DNA of 64,000 nucleotides from Sophora flavescens (taxonomy: Eukaryota; Streptophyta; Magnoliopsida; Fabales; Fabaceae), in NCBI GenBank assembly GCA_030762895.1, contig CM061067.1:169692518-169756517 (forward strand), written 5' to 3'. The notes beneath the pieces were generated by a model, which saw only the letters and a list, made by a program, of their open reading frames with translations, did no database searches and had not been told where the DNA came from. Of this stretch, positions 1 to 12,797 are shown one piece after another (within the stretch, counting starts at the first letter, position 1; each line of letters starts with the position of its first letter). Position numbers and translations under genes: made by a program.

Positions 1-690
1 GCTTTTCAAAAATCATGCATCACGATTGGCATACAAATTAGCTCGTAATGCTAGAAAAGTGCTCATTCAATCATTTGCCTTTGATGTGTCAGAAAGATGT
101 AGATGAGATACTAGCATTGATGTTTCATTTCTTAGTTGCTACTTTCATTTTTTATTGGTCGTTCAAGGTGAATGTAAATATCGAACTTAGACTTGTATCT
201 GTAAAGGTAGCTTTGTGGAATTTACTTAGTTGCTACTTTCATTTTTTATTAGTAGAATATATCATTTAATGGCTTGTAAATAAAATTGTGGTATCTACCT
301 AGAATTAACTATTTCTCATCGAAATTAATATTTCTCGTGATAAGTTATGCTATTATTCATATGTTCTTTTTGTTGAATTTCATATGTTTACTTCATGCTT
401 TCCTGTTTGGTAACTTGTACTTCCATTGAATTACACTGAATGGTTACATACATATTTTGATATTCAGATACCCGTCGGTAAGAAGAACAAGAAAGAAAGG
501 TACCAAGAGGAATTAGAGGAGCGTATTGTGTCACTAATTGCTTCATTATTTGGTAAGCAGGCAAGTGAAGTCAAAGCTGAGATTCAGAGGCAAGTTTCTT
601 TAGATTCATAAACAAATTAAAACTTGGTTTCATATTTTAGTTTCAATTCTATTCAATGATACATATATGCCTTGTTAAATTTTTATTTAC

Positions 691-3600
691 ATGATACAGA
701 ATATGGAAATTCCCGAGCATCGAAAGTGGTTGTATAATAGACTTCTTCCAAATCGGGGGGGATTAAGAAGGGAATTTGTAGAAGGTGTCCGAGATTTTGT
801 TAACCAAGCAACTAGGCAACCTCAATATTCTCTTAATGGTAATACACTTAGGTGTCCTTGCAAAAAACATGGAAACAAAGCTTTCTTAACTCCGGATGAG
901 GTTATGGTTGATTTGTATAAGCATGGTTTCAAGCCAAGCTATTGGTGTTGGGATTCACATGGAGAAAGTTCGTTGAGTTCAAATGATAGAAATGCAAGCA
1001 ATGCGAACGAAGAAGGTACATGTAGTTAGTCGTTAGGTGCTGAGCCACAAAGAAATCCATGTGAATCAATGATTTTTGATGTTGTTGGGCCAGAAATTAT
1101 GGGCTAGATCGAGAGACACATGGAGGAGCCTCCAAATGGGGAAGCAAAGAAATTTTATGATTTGTTGCACTCTGCACAACGACCACTATGGGAAGGTTGT
1201 GTTGACCACTCAGAATTATCTATGGCAGTTAGAATGTTGAATATTAAAGTCGAAGGGAATATATCACAACAAACCTTTGATGATATACTTCAAGCTATGA
1301 AGGAAGGTATGCCTAAGGATAACTTGCTCGTCCCTAATTTTGATAGAGCGAAGAAGTTGGTATCAAAACTTGGGATGGGCAATAAACAAATAGATTGTTG
1401 CATTAATGGTTGTATGTTGTACTACAAAGATGACCTAGTAAAAAAAGACTGTCGGTTTTGCCAAGCTCCACGGTACAAGGTAGGTAAGGGTGGTAAGGAG
1501 GTGCCTTTAAAGCGTATGCATTATCTACCACTCACACCCAGGTTAAAGAGATTATATGCTTATATGAACTCTGCACGTCATATGAGATGGCACTATGAGC
1601 ATCAACAAGTTCAAGGTGTCCTCGAACACCCATCTGATGCATAAGCGTGGAAGCATTTTGATCAAACATATCCACAATTCTCTTCCCAATCACGCAATGT
1701 GAGACTTGGATTATGTTCTGATGGATTCACTCCTTATGGTCAATCTGGTTCACAATATTCATGTTGGCCAGTAATTGTGACTCCTTACAACCTTCCGCCT
1801 TGGATGTGTATGACAACTCCTTATTTGTTTTTGACCATGATCATTCCTGGTCCTCGTAATCCCAAAAGTAAGATATATTTGTATTTGCAGCCTTTGATTG
1901 ATGAGCTAAAGTTATTGTGGGAAGAGGGCACTTTAACCTATGATATTTCTACAAAGAAAAATTTTGTAATGAGAGCTGCACTAATGTGGACAATTAATGA
2001 TTTTCCTGCGTATGGAATGTTGTTAGGATGGATGACAGCAGGGAAATTGGCATGTCCATATTGCATGGAACACTCAAAGGCATTCCGACTGAAGCATGGT
2101 GGGAAGGCATCATGGTTTGATTTCCATAGATAATTCTTGCCAAATGATCACATATTTAGAAGAAATAAAGATGCATTTTACAAGAATAGGGTTGAGAGAT
2201 CAGAACCGCCTCCTAGGTTGACTGGGGAGCAAATATGGCATCAAATTCATATGAAACCAAAGATAACCGAGTTTGTTCAAATTCAAAAACCTGGGGTATG
2301 GAATTGAGCATAATTGGACAGAGCGAAGTATATTTTGGGATTTACCGTATTGGAGCACTAATTTATTTCACCATAATCTCGATGTAATGCATATTGAGAA
2401 AAATGTATTTGATAATGTGTTTAACACTGTTATGGACATTCAAGGCAAGACTAAAGATAATTTAAAGGCAAGAATGGACTTGAGAGAGTATTGCAAACGC
2501 AAGGATTTAGAACAACATGAACAAAATAATGGGAGGATAAAAAAGCCCAAGGCAAACTACACATTTACTTTGGAACAGAAAAGAGCAATTTGTGAATGGG
2601 TGAAGGGTTTAAAGATGCCAGATGGATATGCTTCAAACTTGGCTAGATGTGTGGACATGAAGGAGGGAAAGTTACATGGAATGAAAAGTCACGATTGTCA
2701 TGTGTTCATGGAACGTTTGCTTCCAATTGCTTTTAACACATTGCCAGAGCAAATATGGAAGGCTTTAACTGAGCTCAGTCAATTCTTTAGAGATTTATGC
2801 TCAACATCGGTAAAGGTAGATGACCTTATTAGACTTGAACAAAATATTCCAATTGTGTTATGCAAACTAGAACGCATTTTCCCTCCTGGTTTTTTTGACT
2901 CAATGGAACATTTACCTATTCACCGTCATATGAAGCAAAGGTCGGTGGTCCAAAGTGCAATATAGATGGATGTACCCTTTTGAGAGGTATTGCCTCGTCA
3001 CACTTGTAACAAAAAAAAAGTTTAGTTTATTGTGTTCTTTTGTAGTTTTTTTGTGTGTCCCTTTTAGTCTCACATGAAACCATTCTTTCTTTATGGTAGG
3101 TTCCTTCATCGCCTTAAAAAGAAGGTTAAGAACAAGGCTCGTGTTGAAGGATCTATAATTGAGTCATACCTTATTGAGGAGATTTATCAATTTTGTACTT
3201 ACTATTTTGAGCCAAAAGTACAACCTTACCATACCAGCATTGGAAGAAAAGATTCTACGAGTGAAGATGATTTGGTACAATCGACCTTTTCCATTTTCAA
3301 TTTGCCTGGCCGTTTTACTGGTGGATGCAAAACTCGTTTTTTGGAGGATAGGGAATTTACTGCTGCCATGAATCATATATTAATCGATTGCAATGAGATT
3401 CAATCATATATTAAGTATGTACTTTTTAAAATGGACATACATCATTTGCTAATATAGTTTGACTAATGTCACGAATTTAATTGAATGAAATTCATGTAAC
3501 AATAGGATATTTGTGGAGACATTGCGTATTGTTCATCCTAATATGAGTGATGAACAAGTTGATAAGTGCATTGAAGAAAACTTTGCAACATGGTTGAAAG

Positions 3601-4463
3601 ATTATGTAAGCCTTTATTTTGAAATAGATCTACATAGATACTATATTTTGAATGTAATTTTAGTAACACACTTATTGTTGAATGATTTTATGTAGGTTGA
3701 CAATCCTTCAAATAATGTGCTAGATTCAAATATACATGCCTTGTCATGGGGTCCTTTAAGAATTGTAAAAACTTGGCCTATTTACTTTGTGAATGGCTTC
3801 AAGTTTCACACAAAAGCATATTCAATTGGAAAGTCTACTATGAATTGTGGAGTATGTGTTAAAGGTACAGGATATGGTGAATATGAAAAAGACTTCTATG
3901 GCCAACTTGAAGAAATTATCCAAATTGAATATCCTGGATTACCATTAAAAAGGGTTGTGTTGTTCAAATGTGAGTGGTTTGATCCTACAATTGGTAGAGG
4001 AACAAAGGTGGATAAACAATATGGTATCGTTCAAGTTCGGCACAATAGACGTTATGGAAAATATGATCCGTTTATTGTTACACAAAAGGCAATTCAAGTG
4101 TATTTTGCTCCACATCCAATAAGAACTAGGAATAATGCAAATTGGTGGTTTGTAATCAAAACCAAAGCTAGGGGTGTGATTGAGGATCAACAAATTGGTG
4201 ACTTTGCATATCAAGAGGATTTCACAAATCAAAATTTGGGTCACATCTCAATTGACCTTGATATACCTATTACATTACTAGATGATGATGGAAGATTTGA
4301 TGAGGTTGATGGATTTTATGATGGTGGCCATAATTTTATCAATGATGATGATGATGATGATGATTATGATGATGACAATGACGATAGTGAGGAGGAGGAG
4401 ACGATGAATGATGTGCTAGATGAAGATGAAGAGTTTAGTGATCCAAGTGACAATGAGGAATAA
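691..4463 (+). pseudogene. TNP2-like CACTA transposase with DUF4218 and DUF4216, broken
   Basis: Would encode the transposase that cuts and moves CACTA elements. The N-terminal transposase-associated domain begins near ATG 703 (motif RKWLYNR, then Cys/His pairs). The TNP2 core follows at about 1120-2400 (motifs LCSDGFTPYG, NLPPWMC, WTINDFPAYG, CPYCME, HHNLDVMHIEKNV). DUF4218 is at about 2640-3430 (MKSHDCHVFMERLLP, then KKKVKNKARVEGSI). DUF4216 is at about 3717-4200 (GEYEKDFYGQL, VLFKCEWFDP), and an Asp/Glu-rich tail ends at 4463. It is dead: in-frame stops lie at 1027-1029, 1105-1107, 1642-1644 and 2131-2133, with frame changes near 2280 and 2930-2980. A stretch near 2990-3100 and another near 3605-3695 look like introns. 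The family call is firm; exact exon limits are not. Confidence 0.85.
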
Positions 4464-4658
4464 ATTTATAGTTGTTTTGCTGTACTGGTTTTTTAATGGT
4501 CTCGTATGTATGTTTTTTATGACATATTCTGGTTTGGGTATAATTACTGTTTTGGTTAATCTTTAACACTTGTGCTTAAGTTTTGCTCTTTTTTTCATAA
4601 ATAAATATGCTTTTCTTATCATAAAATATTATATATGTAAATGTATTTGTCATTTTAG

Positions 4659-6340
4659 ATGTCAGGTAGAGGTACCAATAGAGGTGGAAGGACTTTGTCC
4701 TCTCGAGGTCGACGCTCATCTAGTAGAGGTGGAATTGCTGTACAAGTTGCACCTATATTACCACTAACCATACCATCTACACAAGTACCCACAAATCCAT
4801 CATTATCACATGTCTTGCCTACACCATCACCACATGTGAACACGACATCGGTATCACCATCACCATCACCATCACCAACCCCAACCACAACCCAAATACC
4901 ATCACCACATGTGAACACTACATCATCACCATCAGTATCACCATCACCATCACCATCACCAACCCAAATACCATCACCACCACCTAGTCTACCTCAAACT
5001 CCTAAACAAACTTTGCCAAATACTCAATCATCCATCATCGAATCTCAGGTTGATGGGCATGTTGATCAAGAATGTCTTCTAGAAATAAAGCCTTATGGAG
5101 ATGAGTAAGCACAACAATATTATTAAGCGAATGCTATGAACTTATAGTTTTGTAAAGTATGATTAACGTGCATATATTTCTTACAATGTCTTTTATACTA
5201 ACAGGTTTAATCCATCATCTACTGTTCGTTTCTTAACTGCTGCCATTAAGAGCAAGTTAGATTGGTTTTGTCCTACTTGGGGACATTCAACTACTGATAT
5301 GCGAGATTTGTGGTTTAAAGAATTTAAGGTAAATATGATATTAGATAATTAATATATGTCATTAATATGTTGTATCAAAGATGGTTTGCAGAATTTATGG
5401 TTTCTTACATATCATATCAATTTTATTTTCTTTCGTAGAAGAACTGTAGATGGGAACCAAAATATGATGCAAGGATTCACAAATTTTTGACATCAAGGGA
5501 GAAGCTCGATTTAGGAGTATTATGTATGAAGAGAGGGGAAAATATGAAAAAAGTCAAGAATACAAGCCAAAGTACATTCCTATACCAATACGGAATCAAC
5601 TAATACATTATTGGGCATCGATAAGAAGTTTAAGAATTTGTCTCAGGCAAACACTGCAAATCGTGCTTCAAATGAAGGTAGCTCTATGCATACTGGTGGT
5701 TCTATATCTATGGGTGAGCATGCACGTAGAATGGTAAGACACTTGAAATTGTTTGCTTGAGTATTTAATTTTATGAACTATTGTGAATTTTCTCATTGAA
5801 GTTATGACAAAGTGTAGGAGGTAGCTACACAGGTCAAACCTTCCATAGAAGAAGTGTTTGCTAAATGCCATTTGAAAAATGACAACACTTGGGTTGATAA
5901 TAGATCTGAGAATACGATGGTATGTGGTGTTAACTTTAATTTTTCTATAACTTTTGTTGCATGCATGGTTCAAAATTGTTTGTTAGTGAAATGACTAACA
6001 AAAGTCAAACTGTAATGTTTTGTAGGGAAATTTTAAAAAGAGAAAATCAGAGCTTTCAGTATTGTCATTGTGTCAACATGAGGATGGTGACGGGTTGTCT
6101 TGTGAAAGCCAAAATATGCCAGATGACTTGACTATTTGGAAAGAAGTAGTTCCTAAAGGCAAAAAAGGGACATTATATGGTCTAGGTTCTATAGGAACAA
6201 ATATCTCTTCAAAGTATGCTGTCAATTCATCCTCAAGTGCATCTAAGGACACAAACATGGAACAAGAGCTAGTAAAGTGGCAGGAAAAGGTTAAAGAGCA
6301 AGAACTTATAAATCAAGAGCAAAAGCGTAAGTTGGAGGAG
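4659..6340 (+). pseudogene. CACTA second ORF (Transposase_24 / Ptta-like), truncated by gap
   Basis: Second CACTA protein, probably the DNA-binding partner of the transposase. The ATG at 4659 sits directly after a TTTTAG that could be a splice acceptor. The first exon (4659-5104) encodes an Arg/Gly/Ser-rich start and then a low-complexity Pro/Ser/Thr stretch made of repeated CCATCA-type triplets. It joins in frame to 5205-5328 (SKLDWFCPTWG, DLWFKEFK) and then 5439 onward (NCRWEPKYD, HKFLTSREKL), which is the Transposase_24 signature. A frame break follows near 5600. Later exon-like pieces lie at about 5820-5920 and 6027-6340; the last is Lys/Gln/Glu-rich and probably a coiled coil, and it runs into the N gap. 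Confidence 0.7.
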
Positions 6341-6840
6341 NNNNNNNNNNNNNNNNNNNNNNNNNNNNNNNNNNNNNNNNNNNNNNNNNNNNNNNNNNNN
6401 NNNNNNNNNNNNNNNNNNNNNNNNNNNNNNNNNNNNNNNNNNNNNNNNNNNNNNNNNNNNNNNNNNNNNNNNNNNNNNNNNNNNNNNNNNNNNNNNNNNN
6501 NNNNNNNNNNNNNNNNNNNNNNNNNNNNNNNNNNNNNNNNNNNNNNNNNNNNNNNNNNNNNNNNNNNNNNNNNNNNNNNNNNNNNNNNNNNNNNNNNNNN
6601 NNNNNNNNNNNNNNNNNNNNNNNNNNNNNNNNNNNNNNNNNNNNNNNNNNNNNNNNNNNNNNNNNNNNNNNNNNNNNNNNNNNNNNNNNNNNNNNNNNNN
6701 NNNNNNNNNNNNNNNNNNNNNNNNNNNNNNNNNNNNNNNNNNNNNNNNNNNNNNNNNNNNNNNNNNNNNNNNNNNNNNNNNNNNNNNNNNNNNNNNNNNN
6801 NNNNNNNNNNNNNNNNNNNNNNNNNNNNNNNNNNNNNNNN
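6341..6840. other. Assembly gap, 500 N
   Basis: Exactly 500 N. A round number usually means a placeholder of unknown true length. A + strand CACTA element enters from the left and a - strand Ogre element enters from the right, so the gap hides at least the CACTA right end, the Ogre integrase and the Ogre 3' LTR. That is more than 500 bp of expected sequence. Any reading frame drawn across it is meaningless. Confidence 0.99.
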
Positions 6841-7094
6841 AATGCAGAGTCCCCATATACCTCCAGTCTCCTTGCTTTTGCCTCTATTGCTGCTAAAATC
6901 CCTAGTGCACAAGCTTCATATTCGGCTATGTTGTTTGTACAATCGAAGCAGAGCCTCGCAGTGACAGGGAAATAATCATTTTCTGGTGAGATTAAGATTG
7001 CCCCGATTCCGTGCCCCAATGCATTAGAAGCTCCGTCAAATAACAAGGTCCACTTTTCTTTTTCTGGTGATTGCTCGCGATCAAACAAAGCCAT
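6841..7094 (-). pseudogene. Second (archaeal-type) RNase H of Ogre/Tat pol, truncated by gap
   Basis: The frame starting at 7094 encodes the strand-1 motif WTLLFDGASNALGHGIGA, then NNIAEYEACALGILAA, and YGDSA next to the gap. These hold the Asp, Glu and Asp positions expected of an RNase H active site. A second RNase H of this type, downstream of the one fused to reverse transcriptase, is typical of the Tat lineage. It presumably belonged to the same polyprotein as the block that ends at 7116. Confidence 0.8.
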
Positions 7095-7115
7095 TATATC
7101 TTCATCTGGAAAATC

Positions 7116-8770
7116 TCATTGCATCGATCCATAATCTTCTACCGGCTGATTGGCTAGATATTCTGCAAGAGCACTCCATTTTATTGCTTTTTGGGTGACA
7201 TAGACAATGTCATATTCTGATAGTAGGACTTGCCAGCGAGCAATTCTTCCAGTCAGAGCAGGCTTATCAAAGATATACTTGATTGGATCCATTTTGGATA
7301 CCAACCAGGTAGTATAACACAACATGTAATGCCTCAAACGGTGAGCCGCCCATGCTAAAGCACAGCAAGTGCGTTCTAGCAGTGAGTAGTTGGCTTCACA
7401 ACCGGTGAACTTCTTGCTTAGATAATAGATGGCATGTTCCTTTCTTCCCGACTCATCGTGCTGCCCCAGTACGCAACCCATAGATCCATCTAGCACAGTC
7501 AAATACATGATGAGAGGTCTTCCCGGCACTGGGGGAACCAAAACTAGAGGCTCTTGTAGGTATTGTTTGATCTTCTCAAAGGCGTTTTGACAATCTTCAT
7601 TCCATGTCACAGCTTGATTTTTGCGTAGCAATTTAAAGATTGGTTCACATGTCGCGGTTAGTTGGGAGACGAACCGGGCAATGTAGTTCAATCTTCCTAA
7701 AAATCCACGAACTTCCTTCTCCGTTCGAGGTGCTGGCATGTCGATGATTGCTCGAACCTTTTCAGGATCAACCTCTATTCCTCTTTGACTAACGATGAAC
7801 CCCAGAAGCTTGCCGATTTCACTCCAAAAGTGCATTTGGCTGGATTCAATGAGACTTAAACTTTCTTAACCGCTCAAAGAGTTTTTGCAGATTATCAACA
7901 TGGTCATCTTCGGATCTGGACTTGGCGATCATGTCATCTACGTAAACTTCTATCTCCTTATGCATCATATCATGGAATAAAGCCACCATAGCCGCCGATA
8001 TGTTGCCCCAAAGATTTTTCAAGCCAAAGGGCATAACCTTATAGCAAAAGGTTCCCCACAAAGTGACAAATGTAGTTTTCTCCATATCCTCAGGTGCCAT
8101 CTTGATCTGATTATATCCCGAGAAACCATCCATGAAAGAGAATAATGCATGTTGAGCAGTATTATCTACAAGAACATCAATGTGAGGCAAAGGAAAGTCA
8201 TCTTTTGGGCTAGCTCTGTTCAGATCTCGATAGTCAACACACATTCGAACTTTTCCATCTTTTTTGGGAACAGGAACGATGTTAGCAACCCATTGAGGGT
8301 ACTTTACAACTTCTAGGAAACCTGGATCCAGTTGTTTCTTGACCTCCTCCTTGATCTTTAAGGACATTTCCGCTTTCATCCTTCGTAGCTTCTGCTTTAC
8401 TGGAGGACACTCCGGCTTTAATGGCAATTTGTGTTCTGCTACACTGGGGTCTAACCCTGGCATGTCTTGGTATGACTATGCGAAAACATCTTTATAATCC
8501 ATCAACAACCTGATCAACCTGTTCCGCTCCTTTTCTTTTAGGGAAAGACCAATCTTGACCTCTTTTTTATCATCTTTGGTTCCCAAATTGATTAGTTCAC
8601 TCGGCTCTTCATGGGGCCGAATTTCCCTGGCTTCTTGTTCTACCAATCTCAAAAGTTCGGGGGGAACTTCCCCGTCATCATCAACAATCTCTTCAGCATG
8701 ATCGATGGGATAGTCAAAATTGTATGCTAGGTTACTAACACTGTCATTTTCAAGAGGGTCACTTTTAGAT
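7116..8770 (-). pseudogene. Ogre/Tat reverse transcriptase and RNase H (pol), broken
   Basis: Copies element RNA into DNA. From 8770 downward, an acidic lead-in precedes the RT. The RT core lies in 8463-7846: KDGKVRMCVDYRDLN, FSFMDGFSGYNQI, and the catalytic YVDDM box near 7940. The connection and first RNase H follow in 7835-7116: GFLGRLNYIARFVSQL, GSMGCVLGQHDESG, LERTCCALAWAAHRLRHY. An in-frame TAG precedes the SYQDMPGLD motif (about 8475) where the family has Trp. A one-base frameshift near 7846 splits RT from RNase H, and a stop at 7116-7118 separates this block from the second RNase H. The family call is secure. Confidence 0.9.
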
Positions 8771-9025
8771 CTGCATTTTGGTAGTTATCAGGGAGAGATG
8801 AATGAATAAAGGTTAAAGATGAGAAACTGCATTTATTGGTGAGGAATGGTGAACAAAAACGAAAGTAAAAAAAAAAAGAAAAAGAAAAAAAAAGAGATAA
8901 CAACACAAAGATACTGAATGCATGCATTTATTGATAAGTCATACTGAAACAGAAACAAGTAAGCCCATTACAACAAAATTCCTAAAGCCTTGGGCAGAGC
9001 TAAAGGGTAAGCATTACAGAATTAC
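8771..9025 (-). other. Predicted spliceosomal intron between gag-pro and pol of the Ogre element
   Basis: On the - strand a GT donor at 9025-9024 (context CAAA/GTAATT) overlaps the stop codon that ends the preceding frame. An AG acceptor at 8772-8771 (AAATGCAG) follows a long pyrimidine tract, the reverse of the A-rich run at about 8857-8895. Removing these 255 bases takes out the stop and places the gag-pro frame in phase with the pol frame, starting at the TCT codon at 8769-8767. A spliced intron at this place is known for Ogre elements. The exact sites are my inference; an upstream AG near 8828 is an alternative acceptor. Confidence 0.55.
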
Positions 9026-12000
9026 TTTGAAAAGGACTTTATGGTCCTGGGGAACTCAATGATCTCCCAATTGTTGAGCTCTGTATCCGGAAAGCATGGA
9101 TACACCAGGTTGATACCATGATCGGCAGGATAATCATCTTCAATAGCTGCTGCCTGGTCCAGGAATGCAAACCCTACGCTTCGGAAGCTCTGTCGAATGT
9201 CACAGATGGGAACCCTTTCAGCCTCGTATTCACGATTTTCCAGCCGAGCCAACCTCTTTCTTTTCTTCTCTTCTATAACCCTCATCTTGTCGGCCTTAGT
9301 GGGTTTGTATCCCAACCCAAACCTATCCTTGTTCTCAGTGAGCATGAGGATGTCAGTGACACCTTGCCTATTCCTCCCCAGACCGCTTCCAGGTTGGTAT
9401 CCTCCTTCAAGCATAACCTTGGCCATCATGATGGATGCTTTGGATGACCGAGGTTTCAAGAGTGGAGCTCCCTCCCCAACATAAGTGGCATTGGCAATTT
9501 CAAGTGACTGGAAGGCAGTCTCGAGAGCTTCCTCGGCAGCTTCAATATAAGGGGTTGTTGATGGCTTGCTTACTAACAGATCCTCCTCCCGTAAACAATT
9601 ATCAACTTACCATCAATAATGAATTTCACCTTCGGTGCAATGTGGAAGGTACAGACTCGATCAAATGGATCCATGGTCGTCCCAGGAGACAATCGTATGT
9701 TGGTGTGATGTCCATTACTTGGAACAAGATTCAAAGGTGCAGGGGCCAATCTGAATGGGCAATTCAATTTCTCCCATGACTTCCCTTCGGGTGCCGTCGA
9801 AAGCTCTTACAATCATTGTGCTTGGCTTCATATGAGTTCCATCTAAAGGCAACTTTGCCAGTGTCGACTTTGGCATTACGTTCAAAGAAGATCCATTATC
9901 AATGAGAACCCTAGCCATGATATGATCTCGACACTTCACCGAAATATGCAATGCCTTGTTGTGCCCCATTCCTTCAGCTGGAATTTCGTCATCAGTGAAA
10001 GTGATATAATTATCAGCAACTATGTTACCTACAATGTTATCGAGCTTATCAACTGTGATGTCATGGGAGACATGCGCTTGATTCAACACCTTCATCAAGA
10101 TTCTCTCTGTGGGCTCAGAGTTCATCAATAGAGACAAAAGAGATATCCGAGCAGGAGTCCGATTTAACTGATCCACAACCCTATATTCACTCTGCTTGAT
10201 GAACTTCAAGAATTCACCTACCTCCTCATCAGATACACCCTTTTTATTCTCACCCCCGTCTGCTTCCTTGTCATCTAGAATTTCTTCCACCTTATCTTTC
10301 CCTTTATGATCCTTTCCTTCCTTTTCTATTTCCACCCTTCGCAATACCTCCGGAGTGTAAAGGCGACCACTCCTAGTTATTCCACCAATTCCTGAAATGT
10401 TGGTAACCACAGTAGTCCCGTTGGAAGGATTGGGCTGAACCTGCATCTCGTATTTCCATGGTACCGCTTTGGTGTCCTTGTAAGGGAAAGGACTTGGAAC
10501 TCGGATGACAATTGGTGTTGGCCCACTTGGAACCGGCAAAGGTTTCTCCTCAGTATAGTATATCACCACTGGTTTCGGAGTGACTTGCTCAGGAGCTGGT
10601 TGAGGACGAATCACAACAGTAAAAGGGGTTATCTCAATCGGGGTTGGGGAAATTGTAGATTCAGCCACCATATTAATGGCGTACTCCTTTGATTCATAAC
10701 CAATTAATATAATCTTCATATCCATTAACCGCTGCACAACCTGCCGAAACTTCGAGCAGTCTTCAATCGAATGCCCCATGTTCCCATCAAAGTCACACCT
10801 TATCTCTCCATCGAGAGGTTTTTCTTCCGTGGCCGGGATTTGGATCAATCCACATTTGCACATCTCTCTGAAAACAACTCTCATAGGAGTCCTAACATCG
10901 GCCACTTTACTCTTTAGAGTATGTTCCAAGAAGCTCTCAATGGCATTGACCCCCGAACTCCCATGATTTGGCATAGGACCCTGTGCCACATTTGGAGTAT
11001 CCTTCTGAAAGCTCAACCATTTGGCATTAATCAGGTCTTGGATCTTAAACTTCAAAGCTCTACAACCCTCGGTGGAATGTCCTGTGGCCCCATCGTGATA
11101 TTCACATTGAGCATTTGGGTCATACCACTTTGGATAAGGAGGGTCTAGTGGTCTTGTCGGGATAGGAGTTAGCACAGATTTGCTCACAAGTTGGCGGAAT
11201 AGTTCGGTGTAGGTCATGGGTATTGGGTCAAAACGCACTGGATTTCTTTCCGGGTTATATGGTGGTCTTGTTTGGCTGGTGTTTGGGTTTGGATTTAGAG
11301 GCTGGACAATTTGAGGTGGCATGGTGGGATGTGTTTGAGGCTGAGAAGGGTATGATGGCCGATAGGGAGCCATTTGTTGAGGGTTTGGAAATTGCGAGGT
11401 TGCAGCGATGTATGACTGATTGGCTTGGTGATATGGAGGTGGTTGGTAATATGGGGCGTATTGGGCATGAAAGGCGGGTGTTTGGTTTGGTATCCATTGG
11501 TTCGGTTTCTTCTGTTCACAGGTTACTGCATGTGCCTCTCCCTCCTTCTTTTTCACGAACGGGGTTTTCTTTGGGCCGTTCCCTACTGAAGTCTCGGCGA
11601 TCTTGCCATTCCTCATTCCGCTTTCAATTCTCTCGCCGATGATGACCATGTCAGAAAAATTTGATGACACACTCCCAATCATCCTATCATAGAAGGGCGA
11701 CTGGAGTGTATCAATGAACATTGCTACGATTTCTTTCTCAGCTAAGGGAGGCTCCACCTGAGCAGCCAGTTCCCTCCATCGTTGTGCATATTCTTTGAAA
11801 GTCTCCACGTCCCTTTTTGACATATTTTGAAGTTGCATCCTGTCGGGAGCCATGTCAACATTGTACTTGTACTACTTCAGGAATGCATCTGCTAGATCTT
11901 TGAAGGATCGAATGTGTGCCCGCTCGAGATGCGTATACCAATTTGAAGCTGCCCCTGTCAAACTGTCTTGGAAGAAGTGAATCAAGAGTTTATCATCTTG

Positions 12001-12797
12001 GGCATGTGACGCCATCTTCCTAACATACATGGTCAAATGGTTCTTGGGACAAGTGGTTCCCCGATATTTGTTAAAATCGGGCACCTTAAATTTCGGCGGA
12101 ATTACAACATTTGGCACCAGACAGAGTTCCGAGGCATCCCGAAGACCATAACTATTTACCCCTTCAATGGCCCACAATCTTTCCTCTAGTACTTCCAGCT
12201 TTTCTTTAGACTGGGAATCCCCCCCCCGACTGATTCACCGGAGCTTCTCCGTACATATTATGGGGAAATGAATATGGCATGGAGGAGGAACCGAAGTTTG
12301 GCATCATTTGAGCCCCCTGGGGTCCATAATGTAGGGTGTATTGTGGGGGACCTTGGATTGACAGAAGGTGTCACTATCGGGGTGTTACCATCTGTAGGAT
12401 TGACATTCTGTGCTTGCGGTATTTCGACAGTATTGGTGGGGATTTGTGCTTGAGTGATGTGTTCGGAGCTCTGAATACCATCTTGTGGACTGGGGGCTGT
12501 TGGTGGTACAAACCCACGAGGCAAACCGTATGGGGGATTGTTCGGGTCAAATGAAAAATGAGTTGGGTTGAGAGGCATCATGGCCCCTGGTTGGTTGAAG
12601 CCTTGAATAGGAATCTGAGAAAAACCGGGCGGGATGAGAGGTGTGGCTGGCTGTCCTTCGTTCGAGGCTGGAGGGTTCTCCTCTGTGTTCTTCTCCTTCT
12701 GCATTTCTTGTAGGATCTCCATCATCTTAGCCATCTGATCCTTGATTTGACTGACTTCATCCCTGATCACTTGAACTTCTTCTAGTTCATCCGCCAT
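9022..12797 (-). pseudogene. Ogre/Tat gag-protease polyprotein, broken
   Basis: Starts at ATG 12797 with a charged N-terminal coiled coil, then a Pro/Gln/Asn-rich linker. The retrotransposon gag core runs from about 12177 to 11640 (FNKYRGTTCPKNHL, GAASNWYTHLE, FKEYAQRWRELA). Two short Cys/His segments follow. The aspartic protease lies at about 9990-9750, with active site VLIDNGSSLNVMP, the DNGSS form common in this lineage. A G-patch-like segment comes last, near 9435-9380 (GGYQPGSGLGRNRQG). Lesions are a frame change near a C-run at 12228-12236, an in-frame stop at 11872-11874, and frame changes around 9715-9600. The tail before the predicted intron ends at 9026. Confidence 0.85.

Larger units (their letters stand above)
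1..6340 (+). mobile_element. CACTA (En/Spm) DNA transposon, degenerate, both ends missing
   Basis: Two consecutive + strand coding blocks have the order typical of plant CACTA elements: a TNP2-type transposase block (transposase-associated domain, TNP2, DUF4218, DUF4216, acidic tail) and then a Transposase_24/Ptta-like second ORF. No CACTA terminal repeat is visible: the left end lies before the window and the right end is lost in the N gap. Bases 1-425 are AT-rich with no recognisable coding. An exon-like stretch at about 468-596, rich in Lys and Glu and preceded by a plausible splice acceptor, may be an upstream exon, but I do not recognise it. Domain names come from family knowledge; the ends are unknown. 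Confidence 0.85.

Noticed and set aside
4655..4918. - strand Gly/Asp/Val-rich frame opposite the second CACTA ORF
   Set aside because: It is the complement of CCATCA-type simple repeats in the real + strand exon.
6062..7094. Frames spanning the N run
   Set aside because: Reading through N is artificial; only the parts outside 6341-6840 are meaningful.
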